Assembly (NCBI GenBank): GCA_035295745.1
Contig: DATGIL010000070.1
Location: 1 to 64,000 of the forward strand
Source: JAIQFL01 sp035295745
GTDB taxonomy: Bacteria; Acidobacteriota; Terriglobia; Bryobacterales; Bryobacteraceae
Direction of reading: 5' to 3'
Length of the DNA: 64,000 nt
A model generated the notes under the pieces. The model was not told the origin of the DNA, searched no databases, and saw only the letters and a program-made list of their open reading frames with translations. A program made the translations under genes and the position numbers. Shown here piece by piece: positions 49,767 to 57,943 of this stretch (positions are counted from its first letter, which is position 1; the number at the start of each line of letters is the position of its first letter).

Positions 49767-50945
49767 CTACCCAAATGCGACCGTCACTTCGTCATCCACC
49801 GTACCCTGTGCCCGCGACGACGTAAATCTCCACTGCAATCGATTCTCGCTATCGTCAAACTGCGGCACTTCCGGTATCACGCTCTTCAGATATACCCCCA
49901 TAACCTGCCCATCCGCCTCTCCCAACTGAAACATCACGCTGATGGGCGAACGCTGCCGGGCCGCCTGATACAAGCTCTTGGTCGTGTCGTCGTCCATGCC
50001 GTAGAGATCGAACGCCGCCGACACCTGCCGCTGTCCCCCTGTGATCGCCCGCGGCAAACTTGACCCGAACTCCCGCGATCGCGTCTCGACTGAATTCTTC
50101 ACTACCACCGACGCACTCGTAATCGTTAGGAATTGATTCGGCGACGAGCCCAGCCACGCCTGCCCCAGGTTGCCGGGCACCACCGAGAAGTTGAATCCTG
50201 CCACTTCTGGCTCCTGCGGAAAGCTCTGTAGCTGTCCTGCCGCTCCGCTCGAAAAACTCGAGCTGTCCACGACGTCCTGTGCTACGCCGCTGAAGTGCAT
50301 CTCGTGATAGTCGCCGTTGATCTCAATCGACATCTGATCGACGGCCGCCCCGCATAACAGCCTTTGCACCGAACTCGTCGGGTCCCAATAGTCGAAGATA
50401 CTCGCGCTCGGCAATACGGTTGCCGGACCATACGTAACCGCTGCCGTCACATTGGAGCCCGTTCCTGGAACGATCGTGAACGGCGCATTCAATTGCACGT
50501 TGCTCGCATCCACGATCGCCGCAACAAAGCGAATCTCGCCGGACCCTGACGAGACCGCCTGCCCCACGTTCAACCCGTGTGACCCGCTGAATCCCAGTCG
50601 GCCAGTATTCGTGCACGATGCCACGGTGCCGCCGGCAAAGTGTTGCGGCGTACCGCCCAGCGCAGCCTGTACCAGAGGTCCATATCCTGGGCCCGAAGCC
50701 GTCTTGTCCCAACTCGTTAAATACGTCCGTAGTTCGAAGTTGGTCCGCTTTCTGCCACCCGAAGGCAGCCCCGCGAACGTTCGGCTACCCGTCTTGTCTT
50801 TGCGGTCCTTCGCGTCCAGTTGCTGTTGGATCGCGAGCTTTAAGGCCGGAACCCGGTTGAGTGCTGTGATCGCCGGCACCTGCCCGTACGAACTCTCGAT
50901 CGCCGTGTAAAACCGGTTTGCGTTAGAGGAAATGTAAGATGCCAT
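49767..50945 (-). CDS. phage major tail (tube) protein
   Basis: 392 residues. It opens with ASYISSNANRFYTAIESSYG and ends with a run of beta-rich segments (GQRQVSAAFDLYGMDDDTTK; RSPISVMFQLGEADGQVMGV). The position right before the chaperone genes is that of the tail tube. A GTGSNVTAAV type segment near residue 160 suggests an inserted Ig-like or bacterial Big-type domain. Longer than many tube proteins, which the insert explains. Confidence 0.75.
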   Translation of the reverse strand: MASYISSNANRFYTAIESSYGQVPAITALNRVPALKLAIQQQLDAKDRKDKTGSRTFAGLPSGGRKRTNFELRTYLTSWDKTASGPGYGPLVQAALGGTPQHFAGGTVASCTNTGRLGFSGSHGLNVGQAVSSGSGEIRFVAAIVDASNVQLNAPFTIVPGTGSNVTAAVTYGPATVLPSASIFDYWDPTSSVQRLLCGAAVDQMSIEINGDYHEMHFSGVAQDVVDSSSFSSGAAGQLQSFPQEPEVAGFNFSVVPGNLGQAWLGSSPNQFLTITSASVVVKNSVETRSREFGSSLPRAITGGQRQVSAAFDLYGMDDDTTKSLYQAARQRSPISVMFQLGEADGQVMGVYLKSVIPEVPQFDDSENRLQWRFTSSRAQGTVDDEVTVAFG

Positions 50946-50946
50946 A

Positions 50947-51447
50947 TCAACTCCTGCTGACTCCTATCTCGAAGGTGACCTTCGCCACCTGGATGTAGTT
51001 CCTTCCACCTTTTTTCACGGGCCCGAACGATACCTCATACGCGCCGCCGTAAAACATACCGTCCCCCCAGTCGCCCCGGCTGCCGCTGAGCACCTGCGTC
51101 ATCGCATCGGTGTACGTTTCCAGTGCGTCCTGCAGTCCATCCAGCCGGTCCAGCGAGTGTCGCAGCTCTATCGCCATTTGCACGCCGCCGGAAAACGTCC
51201 GAAATTTCTCATGCAACGAGTTCACGATCTTCTCGCAGTAAACATTCACGGCTGGATACACCACCGTTGTACTTCGCTCTGCGATATCCGCGGCCACATT
51301 CTGGGAACGCACTTGGGCCGCATCCAACGTGCAGTCTGTCGCCACCCCGCCCTGCGTGAGCGCTGCCAGGCCCGAGTTCACTCCACTCGGACCCGTGATC
51401 TTCGCAATCACTTTCCCCGTGGTTGCACTCGCGATCTTTCCCGTCAT
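50947..51447 (-). CDS. phage tail terminator / head-tail joining protein (putative)
   Basis: 166 residues from MTGKIASATTGKVIAKITGP (ATG 51447, overlapping the upstream TAA as TAATG). Core: DAAQVRSQNVAADIAERSTT, VYPAVNVYCEKIVNSLHEKF, SFGPVKKGGRNYIQVAKVTF. Size and position just upstream of the tube gene fit the neck/tail-terminator class. No closer family recognised. The open frame runs further upstream, but inside the previous gene. Confidence 0.65.
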   Translation of the reverse strand: MTGKIASATTGKVIAKITGPSGVNSGLAALTQGGVATDCTLDAAQVRSQNVAADIAERSTTVVYPAVNVYCEKIVNSLHEKFRTFSGGVQMAIELRHSLDRLDGLQDALETYTDAMTQVLSGSRGDWGDGMFYGGAYEVSFGPVKKGGRNYIQVAKVTFEIGVSRS

Positions 51448-52211
51448 TAGCCCCTCTGTATCAACCGCGGCACCGGCTTGACATAGTTCGGCGATTGCCC
51501 GTCGCTCGGAGCTGTGCCGCTCGTAATCAGTACTGTCGGCTGAAACCAGTTCGTGCCCATAGCCAGTGGCACGCCGTTTTGAAGCCAGAGATCGTCCAGC
51601 CCCGACCCGGCGTATACATTCCAACCGGAAGCATTTGGAGGCGCTGAAGCTGGCTGCACAACAAAGGTGCATCCGGCGGTCGCGATCGTCGTTGGATCTG
51701 CGCACACGCCCTCTTCACCGCGACTGTTGATCCAGGACGTCGTCACATAGTACGTCCCGTCGGGCACGGCTTCACCAACTGACATCGTCACCGTCGGCAT
51801 CGCCGCTTTGCTCACCGGGCAGTTCGTGATCCCGATCCCGGTGTCGACCAGCCTTTCGTAGGCCCAAGCCGCCATCGCGTGAAACTGATCTCGCTTGCCC
51901 GCGTACCGGTCATTGAGTTGGCTATTGAATGCATCGCCGTACACCAGATCGAGGCTCCGTAATCCATGCCACAACTTGAGCGCCGGTGTCACCACCACGT
52001 TTCCGACGTTCTGCGTCGCGACCCAGAGTGGTCCCCCCGTGGAACTCAAACTATCCAGCAGCGTCTTGAGTTCAAGCCCGATCTCTTCTTGCGCAAGCCA
52101 GATTTTCTGAGTCACGTCGATGCCTTCGGAGCTCGCCACAGAGAGCAACTGCGAGTCTCGTGCGCACAGATCATCGATGCTCGAAATGGGACCATCCGTG
52201 AACAGTGCCAT
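51447..52211 (-). CDS. phage structural protein with beta-sandwich C-terminus (putative connector)
   Basis: 254 residues starting MALFTDGPISSIDDLCARDS. The N-terminal 130 residues are helical (QKIWLAQEEIGLELKTLLDS; FHAMAAWAYERLVDTGIGIT); the rest is a fibronectin-like or Ig-like domain (VTMSVGEAVPDGTYYVTTSW; NASGWNVYAGSGLDDLWLQN). It lies in the connector position between coat and tail genes. Exact role unknown. Confidence 0.65.
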   Translation of the reverse strand: MALFTDGPISSIDDLCARDSQLLSVASSEGIDVTQKIWLAQEEIGLELKTLLDSLSSTGGPLWVATQNVGNVVVTPALKLWHGLRSLDLVYGDAFNSQLNDRYAGKRDQFHAMAAWAYERLVDTGIGITNCPVSKAAMPTVTMSVGEAVPDGTYYVTTSWINSRGEEGVCADPTTIATAGCTFVVQPASAPPNASGWNVYAGSGLDDLWLQNGVPLAMGTNWFQPTVLITSGTAPSDGQSPNYVKPVPRLIQRG

Positions 52212-52219
52212 GGCCCCGC

Positions 52220-52543
52220 CTACTCCTTTGATCCTTTGACACCCTTGAGCCGGCTCAAATCTTCCGTTGACAGCACCGCAAACTGAACCTTGGCCGCGGC
52301 CGATTCCTGCTCCGCCCGCCGCTTTGCGTCCGCCTGCTGCTTCCGGAACGCGGTTGCTTCCCCTGCCTCAGCCAGGCGTGCCTTTCCGTCCACCACCATC
52401 TTTGCGGCAAGTCTCGACGCTACTTCCGTGAATACTCCCTCCTTGCCGCCATCCTGCGTTTCTCGGCTCACTACCACAGGAAACTCATCCTTGATCGTCT
52501 CGGCAAGCTCGCGAATATTTCGGTAATAGAGCTGCAAGTCCAT
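52220..52543 (-). CDS. small phage cluster protein, function unknown
   Basis: 107 residues: MDLQLYYRNIRELAETIKDE, FPVVVSRETQDGGKEGVFTE, VASRLAAKMVVDGKARLAEA and a charged helical tail rich in Ala, Glu, Lys. It lies between coat and connector genes, 8 bp before the next start. Nothing recognised; a head-completion or decoration role is possible. Helices and cluster position support it as a real gene. Confidence 0.6.
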   Translation of the reverse strand: MDLQLYYRNIRELAETIKDEFPVVVSRETQDGGKEGVFTEVASRLAAKMVVDGKARLAEAGEATAFRKQQADAKRRAEQESAAAKVQFAVLSTEDLSRLKGVKGSKE

Positions 52544-52640
52544 TTCTCACTCCTTCCGTCTCTCGCACTGTATTCTGCGCTTGATCGCCGGGGATGCGCT
52601 TCGATTACGACCGCGCATCCCCTTCCAAATGCCGTGAGTC

Positions 52641-53552
52641 CTACGTGTTCACCTGCACGCCCGAACCGTTCCGCAGGACGGCGCAGCCGTATAGCATGTC
52701 CACCGTGAACTGCTGTGCCAAGGTATTTGGCTGGTAGCTCATGACCACTCTCATCCCGAAGTTGCCGAGCTCCGCGTACTCCGCGATCGCACCCGTTCCG
52801 GGCAAAGGTTGCGGAAGTCGCCGGATCACCAGGCCGATCGCATCTTTCGCGAACGCCAGGTTGTGCGTCGTCACCGGAGCGCTCCCCGTCTTCGGCACGA
52901 ACTGCGACCGGAATACGAAGAAATCCTTGACCTTGCCGATCGTGCCGTCCACGATGGCCTTTAAGCCCGCGTCGCCCGCAGTCTGGAATTCGCTGAATCG
53001 CGGAATCTGTCGCCACGCCGAATAGGTCGCCGCATCCACCACCATGAACTTCTGTTCGCTTGATGGCAGTTTCGAAAGGAAGAGCGCCGTTTCCGCCTGG
53101 TCAATCACGGCTTCCGTGATCGGCGTGCCTGGGGTGCCGACCGGCGTATTCGCCGTGAAGCTGCCGTAAAGATTCAGAAGGTCGGATTCTACCCGCTGTG
53201 CAATCGCCGCTACGGCCGGTTGCATATAGATCTTTAGCAGGTCCGGAACCGCCAGAATCTTGGTCACGTCCGGAATCTGGAAAGTCGCTTCCACGTGCGT
53301 GTTCAGCACGATCTGTGCGTTTCCGAGACTCGGATTCTGCGTCTGTACCGTTCCGCCTTCGACGATGTTGTTAGCCACCATCACGGGCGGAATCGGGATA
53401 TTCACTGTGTCGCCGGCTTGCGCCAACACCGGTTCATAGCTGCGATTCACCAGGTTCCCCATCACGAGGTTCCCGACTAGTACCGGCAAAGCGTCCGCCG
53501 CCACCAGTTTCACGATCGCGTTTGCAACATTAGCTGAAGTAATAGCTGCCAA
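52641..53552 (-). CDS. P22-type phage major coat protein
   Basis: 303 residues from a TTG at 53552 (protein LAAITSANVANAIVKLVAAD), with AGGAG 7 nt upstream; the longer frame to 53687 is not coding-like. Core features of the P22 gp5-like coat family: VNRSYEPVLAQAGDTVNIPI, VVDAATYSAWRQIPRFSEFQ, GKVKDFFVFRSQFVPKTGSA, and a C-terminal ELGNFGMRVVMSYQPNTLAQ. It should form the icosahedral head. The scaffold-like gene lies just upstream. Confidence 0.85.
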   Translation of the reverse strand: MAAITSANVANAIVKLVAADALPVLVGNLVMGNLVNRSYEPVLAQAGDTVNIPIPPVMVANNIVEGGTVQTQNPSLGNAQIVLNTHVEATFQIPDVTKILAVPDLLKIYMQPAVAAIAQRVESDLLNLYGSFTANTPVGTPGTPITEAVIDQAETALFLSKLPSSEQKFMVVDAATYSAWRQIPRFSEFQTAGDAGLKAIVDGTIGKVKDFFVFRSQFVPKTGSAPVTTHNLAFAKDAIGLVIRRLPQPLPGTGAIAEYAELGNFGMRVVMSYQPNTLAQQFTVDMLYGCAVLRNGSGVQVNT

Positions 53553-53616
53553 TTCTTTTCTCCTGATGAAGCGGGCCCTCCGGCCCGCCGATTTTCTGAC
53601 TTGCGAGTCCTGTTTG

Positions 53617-54168
53617 CTAGCTGCCCCGAAGGGTTTCCGACGCCACGCGCACGATCTCCTCTCGTACCCGTTGCATCTCGTCCGCACTCATACCTGGGCG
53701 GATCTGGTCGATGCTCACCGATTCCCTTCCTGCAATCGGTGCTTTCAAGGTGGCCGTCATGCCCGTCCCCCCTGCGATCCGGGCCGGCAGGAACTCCGGG
53801 TTCTCTGCAACAAACGCGGAGAGATATTCCTTAACGGAAACCTCGCCGCTTTCGCCCCGTGCCACCAGCCGTCCGTCCTCTGTCCGCGTTACGCCGTCTT
53901 GCACTGCTTTGTAGGCAAGATCGATCTTGGCAACGCCCAGTCGTTGCAACTCGGCCCGTACCGCCGAACTCCGCTCTGCTTCTGCGGCGATCTGGCGGCT
54001 TCGCTTGTTTTCTTCCGCCAGATCGTTCAGCCGCCGTTCCAGGCTTTCCCGGCGTTTTCTCTCGTCCTGCAACTCGGCTTTGTAAGCGGGCTCGCTCTTC
54101 GCCTGTTGCGCGCTCGTGAATTCCTGGATTGCCTGTCTTACAATCGCTTGTATATCGATATCTTCCAT
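53617..54168 (-). CDS. phage scaffold-like coiled-coil protein
   Basis: 183 residues. A long charged helix (KAELQDERKRRESLERRLND; LAEENKRSRQIAAEAERSSA) is followed by a short conserved-looking end (EYLSAFVAENPEFLPARIAG; GMSADEMQRVREEIVRVASE). Placed between portal and coat genes, it fits a scaffold. No protease motif is seen, so head maturation probably needs no in-cluster protease. Confidence 0.75.
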   Translation of the reverse strand: MEDIDIQAIVRQAIQEFTSAQQAKSEPAYKAELQDERKRRESLERRLNDLAEENKRSRQIAAEAERSSAVRAELQRLGVAKIDLAYKAVQDGVTRTEDGRLVARGESGEVSVKEYLSAFVAENPEFLPARIAGGTGMTATLKAPIAGRESVSIDQIRPGMSADEMQRVREEIVRVASETLRGS

Positions 54169-54194
54169 ATCCGCCTTTCCCTGAGTGTTGTGGC

Positions 54195-54212
54195 GCAGAC
54201 GCTCCCGTCTGC
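54195..54212. repeat. GCAGACG hairpin inside the phage cluster
   Basis: GCAGACG-CTCC-CGTCTGC is a perfect 7-bp stem in the 94-bp gap between portal and scaffold genes; TGAGTG/CACTCA at about 54182-54187 and 54221-54226 extend it. It resembles the small host-type palindromes elsewhere in the window. It is an odd element to find inside a phage operon. Confidence 0.7.
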
Positions 54213-54262
54213 CGTCTCGGCACTCATGTCGAGACCTTTTCAGGCGCTTACTGATTCCGCTC

Positions 54263-55636
54263 TTACTGCGCCCTATCGATCTCTTCCGCCACCTGATTCT
54301 TAACTTCTTGCCGGGCGTCGCAAAGGTACTTGAACGACAGACTCTTGAAAATCTGTCTCTTCAAGGTCTCCGAACCGATTCCCAATTCCAGCAGTTTCTT
54401 GGCGTCGTCCAGATCATCGCTGAAATCGTTGATGTCGAACTCGTCCATTCCCGTGACGTCCACTGACAGTCCGTCCTGTCTCGCTGCTACAATCGCCCAG
54501 AGCACTTGCTTCATGGTCTCTTTCATCGTGTCGCCGTACGATCGCAGAACCTCCTGCGTCACGCTGAAATCGCGCTGTTTACTGACCCCGGATACTCTCA
54601 GGTCGCCCGCGCTCGGCGTTCCCGCCTGGTTCATTAGATAGCAGACCCGGTAGATCTCATCTTTCAAACGCACCAGGTTGTCCGCCGCAATCTGATAAAC
54701 CTTGCCTTCTGGTTCAGTCCAGCCGAAACGGTCATTCGCACCCAACTGGATGTAGTACGACTCGCCCACCATCTGATGGAACGGTCGCTCCGAATACACC
54801 ACCGGAGTTGCGAACAGCCCCATCGTCAAAGCCCACGAAAGCGCGTTCGACTTGTTGAAGTGCTCCATCTGCAACAACGCCGACTTGTTCATGAGCCACA
54901 GCCCGTCCGTCACCTTCATCTGGAAGACCGGAACGCGCCGTTGGGCCGCCAGCCCGTGCCGTCCTTCATCGATCAGTTCGATCGGATTTTCGTACTTGGT
55001 GCGCCGGTAGATCTGGTAGTTTTCGGGATCGTAGTAAAGCCACCGCGTTTCTTTCTCCCAGCCCGAATCCGTCACCTTCGATTGCCGCAAGCACGACGTC
55101 CGAATGACTACCCAATCCAATCCTCCACGCTCGTCGTGGTTCCAGTTGATTACTTCGTCGGGGCCGTAATCGACCACGTAAGCGCGCGACCTTCCCGATG
55201 CATCTTCCTCCGCCCGTGTTAACGCTCCGCCACCCATCCGCGGAAAATCCACCACAATGAAGCTGCTTCCGCAAACCAACGTCTGTACCAGTCGCTGGCG
55301 GAAGAACTCGCTCAGCTTGGTGCCCTTCAGGTCACAGTCCTTCGATAAGAGGTTGAAGTATTCTTTTGCCGCCAAGTCGTTGCCTTCGAATAGGACGGTG
55401 GGCTCACGCCGGATTAGCGTCGCCGCATACCAGTCGATGATCGACCCAATGTAGTTCTCGTAAAATACGCGGTTGAGCCGCTCCTGATAAACCTCGCCGG
55501 GCTCCTTATGTCGCCGGACCAGATATTCCGATGCATTGGCCCGTAACCGCTCGCCGCCGGCATACAGGTCCTTGTACTGTCTCCACATCGCCTTCCGCGC
55601 GACGTATTCCGGATGTTCCCGATCGATTTTCAACAT
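54263..55636 (-). CDS. phage portal protein
   Basis: 457 residues from MLKIDREHPEYVARKAMWRQ (ATG 55636, AAGGA upstream; the longer frame overlaps terminase). DUF4055-like portal pattern: YKDLYAGGERLRANASEYLV, RLNRVFYENYIGSIIDWYAA, TLVCGSSFIVVDFPRM, then KSNALSWALTMGLFATPVVY and EDVLRSYGDTMKETMKQ-like helical end (VTQEVLRSYGDTMKETMKQV). It forms the dodecameric ring for DNA packaging. It starts 19 bp after the terminase stop. Confidence 0.85.
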   Translation of the reverse strand: MLKIDREHPEYVARKAMWRQYKDLYAGGERLRANASEYLVRRHKEPGEVYQERLNRVFYENYIGSIIDWYAATLIRREPTVLFEGNDLAAKEYFNLLSKDCDLKGTKLSEFFRQRLVQTLVCGSSFIVVDFPRMGGGALTRAEEDASGRSRAYVVDYGPDEVINWNHDERGGLDWVVIRTSCLRQSKVTDSGWEKETRWLYYDPENYQIYRRTKYENPIELIDEGRHGLAAQRRVPVFQMKVTDGLWLMNKSALLQMEHFNKSNALSWALTMGLFATPVVYSERPFHQMVGESYYIQLGANDRFGWTEPEGKVYQIAADNLVRLKDEIYRVCYLMNQAGTPSAGDLRVSGVSKQRDFSVTQEVLRSYGDTMKETMKQVLWAIVAARQDGLSVDVTGMDEFDINDFSDDLDDAKKLLELGIGSETLKRQIFKSLSFKYLCDARQEVKNQVAEEIDRAQ

Positions 55637-55655
55637 GTTTAGTCCTTCTGGATCG

Positions 55656-56954
55656 CTACAGCACAAGCGGCTCCGGTCTGTCACCGGAGTACCCTCGACA
55701 CTCCTGCCACAATAGATAGCCGAGCGCATCCGACAAGTGAGTTCGCAAACGGTCCCGATCCTTGTCGATGTCCGTACCATCCCCCTTGTAGCAGACCTCT
55801 TCAAAGTCCTGGATCAACTCCTTACATCGAGGGTCAACTCGCATCCCGACTGTTCCATAAGCGTTCACAAACTGCTTGTTCGTCAAATTCACGCGATCCT
55901 TCACTGGCGGATTCGATCGCGCGATATTCTCGCCCAGAACAATGCTTGAGTTGGCTGCAAAGTACTCTCTCACCATTGCGAAGTCGGAATACCCTGTCGT
56001 CTGTGCTCGGCTTCCCGAGGCATCTCCGTACAGTGTTACCCCCGCCCGGTGCCCCCCATAACGGCGCAGGAACTCCTCGCACGCGTCTCGTGTAGTTGCA
56101 TGCCGGATGACGATCTCATCCACCACCCTCACCACCTCGCGATGGGTCTGCACGATCACCGAACTCATCGGGTCTACATTGAAATCGAGTGACCACAGCA
56201 AGGGGAGCGTCGGGTCGACCGCCACGTTGCCCACATGCCTCTCGCGATCGAACGAGGAGTACACCCGGCCCGCTTCCATGCTGACGTAAAGTCCCAACGC
56301 CTCTTGCTGAAAGAACTTCTGGTCGTAGCTTTTCTTCAGTTGCTCGTAGTAATCCCCAACTTTGTTGAGCAGGTGCCGGTTCTCGTATGCTTTTGCAAGC
56401 ACCACCCCATACCCTTCGACTCTCTGGGAAATGAATTTCCGGTAAACCCAGTTGAATCCTTTCGGCGTCCATACCGCAAAGCCGCTCAATCGGCCCGCCT
56501 TTGGATCCCGCAACCTACCTTCAAGCCGCAACCACGATTCTTCTTGTGTGTATGTCAGTTCGTCTACACCAAACCATGCCAGGTTTGTCCCGCGAAGCCG
56601 TTCGAACTCATCCAGCGACCGAAACAGAATCCTTGCCCCGGTCTCCTTCATCAGCAGTGTGTTCTCTGCCTTATTCAGGTCGAAAGGAATCGCGTTGCTC
56701 TCCAGAATCTGTAGTAACGAAGCCTGTGTCGCGTCACGCAACATAGGATAAGTCGGTGCCCCGAGCAATCCCATCCGGCCCGGATTCAAATAAGTCAGCT
56801 TGATCGCTTCTTGGCAGAGCGCCTGGCTCTTCCCGCTTCCAATCGGTCCGGAAAACCCCTTGAACCGCGTTCGTAGCTCGTGAAACTGCCTCTGCGAAGG
56901 AAGCGGGTCGTACTCTATTCCTCGCTGACGGAACTGCCCGCTGGATCGACCCAC
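55656..56954 (-). CDS. phage terminase large subunit
   Basis: 432 residues. ATPase: Walker A FSGPIGSGKSQALCQEA, Walker B LAWFGVDELTYTQEES, coupling motif FAVWTPKGFNW. Nuclease: acidic strand LLWSLDFNVDPMSSVIVQTH, VTLYGDASGSRAQTTGY and DRLRTHLSDALGYLLWQECR, each with an Asp expected to hold metal. Full length. It overlaps the gene upstream by 40 bp. It cuts and pumps DNA into the head, so the cluster can in principle package DNA. Confidence 0.92.
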   Translation of the reverse strand: MGRSSGQFRQRGIEYDPLPSQRQFHELRTRFKGFSGPIGSGKSQALCQEAIKLTYLNPGRMGLLGAPTYPMLRDATQASLLQILESNAIPFDLNKAENTLLMKETGARILFRSLDEFERLRGTNLAWFGVDELTYTQEESWLRLEGRLRDPKAGRLSGFAVWTPKGFNWVYRKFISQRVEGYGVVLAKAYENRHLLNKVGDYYEQLKKSYDQKFFQQEALGLYVSMEAGRVYSSFDRERHVGNVAVDPTLPLLWSLDFNVDPMSSVIVQTHREVVRVVDEIVIRHATTRDACEEFLRRYGGHRAGVTLYGDASGSRAQTTGYSDFAMVREYFAANSSIVLGENIARSNPPVKDRVNLTNKQFVNAYGTVGMRVDPRCKELIQDFEEVCYKGDGTDIDKDRDRLRTHLSDALGYLLWQECRGYSGDRPEPLVL

Positions 56955-57295
56955 GTGACCTTAATCTCCTTCGTGTCCTGCAGCTCAGCCTCTTGTTCCA
57001 ATTGCATGAGCTTTAGATACTCGCCGATTGTAGGTTTAAAATCCCGGTCCGTCATTCGCTTTTCAAATTCCGCGATTATCTTTCCCAGTAGTTCGACGAC
57101 CCTGATCCGCTCCTTCATTGCCTTCCAACGGACACATTTACGGCACTCCTTGGGACTACTCTTAGTCACACCCTTCCTCGCTCTCAAGGTGCACCTCCCC
57201 AGAAAAGTAACTTCGTCGGCTCCCCGAAGTCTCGTACCTCTCTTTGCTGTTTTGAGGCTAACACTCCCGCTACTGGCGGAATCTGATTGCGCCAC
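56915..57295 (-). CDS. putative small terminase subunit or cluster leader protein
   Basis: 126 residues from the ATG at 57295; a second in-frame ATG at 57118 gives 67 residues (MKERIRVVELLGKIIAEFEK, RMTDRDFKPTIGEYLKLMQL, EQEAELQDTKEIKVTWVDPA), which is the better-looking part. The N-terminal half is basic with a CRKC pair. It is the first gene of the cluster and precedes the large terminase, the usual place of the small subunit. No helix-turn-helix is recognised. Confidence 0.6.
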   Translation of the reverse strand: MAQSDSASSGSVSLKTAKRGTRLRGADEVTFLGRCTLRARKGVTKSSPKECRKCVRWKAMKERIRVVELLGKIIAEFEKRMTDRDFKPTIGEYLKLMQLEQEAELQDTKEIKVTWVDPAGSSVSEE

Positions 57296-57943
57296 GCTAA
57301 GTCACTGAAAATTAAGACGCAAAATTTCCTGAAATTTCGTGACTGTCGAAAACAGACCGGTGAAGCAGAGAAGCAAGACCACCTACAGTGCTAGGCGCTA
57401 GGTCAACTTCCCGAGGTTCACGATGTAGTAGTGGCAATACCGCGATCAGGAATCTTTGAGCGATAGCGGTGAACGCGCGCCATCGCCCATCACCCTGGTG
57501 TTGCTATGTTCCAGGCCGGCGCAGGGGCGTCCGGAATCGTTCAACTGCGAGAAAACCCAGTGGACAGGTTTCCGAGCGGCGGAGAGGATCGTCATGGGAC
57601 CACTCCGAGGTTTGATATTGGCTGGGACCGTCGCTGCTGATGCCCTTCAAGCGAACACTCTGCAGACGGCTCCGAGATTAATGGGGTGGGTGAAGCCCGT
57701 ATACGAGCCCGTGACCGCTAATTGAAATTAGACCTTCGATGCTGACTTTTAGCCCGGGACCCGCCGCGGACTGCATTAAACGACCCTCTCAGCTGCGAAG
57801 CCTCAAGCACTTCCTATGGTGTGAACCGTGATGTCTCACGTGGCAGCGTAATCGATTCTTCAGGACGCACCCCCCCGATGCGAGTTGGTCCCGTCGTCCC
57901 TCAGCCAAGTTCAAAGTTGGATCGATTCGCCGAGCCGTCGTAC
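57296..57943. other. 648-bp gap with likely promoter region of the phage cluster
   Basis: No supported gene; an 89-residue plus-strand frame at 57456-57725 has no motif. The first 50 bases are AT-rich and hold an inverted repeat (57301-57343), so a promoter/operator for the minus-strand cluster probably lies here. The rest shows no repeat or RNA I can name. Confidence 0.55.
57301..57343. promoter_or_regulatory. inverted repeat upstream of the terminase operon
   Basis: GTCACTGAAAATT (57301-57313) mirrors GAAATTTCGTGAC (57331-57343) imperfectly, with AAATTT palindromes between. It sits 6-48 bp ahead of the first cluster gene. A candidate operator for a host or phage regulator. Confidence 0.45.

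Larger units (their letters stand above)
40515..57295 (-). mobile_element. GTA-like or domesticated phage head-tail gene cluster
   Basis: Seventeen kilobases of one-strand, overlapping genes in the standard order of a siphovirus structural operon: terminase, portal, scaffold-like, coat, connectors, tail tube, tail chaperones, tape measure, tail tip and fibre. No integrase, excisionase, repressor, replication, holin or endolysin gene and no att-like direct repeats were found. Flanks are the small exported gene (left) and a 650-bp gap before an aminotransferase-like gene (right). All large frames except the programmed frameshift look intact, so it is more like a maintained gene-transfer agent or tail particle than a decaying prophage. 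Confidence 0.8.

Noticed and set aside
57456..57725. 89-residue frame in the gap right of the phage cluster
   Set aside because: No ribosome site, motif or family pattern.
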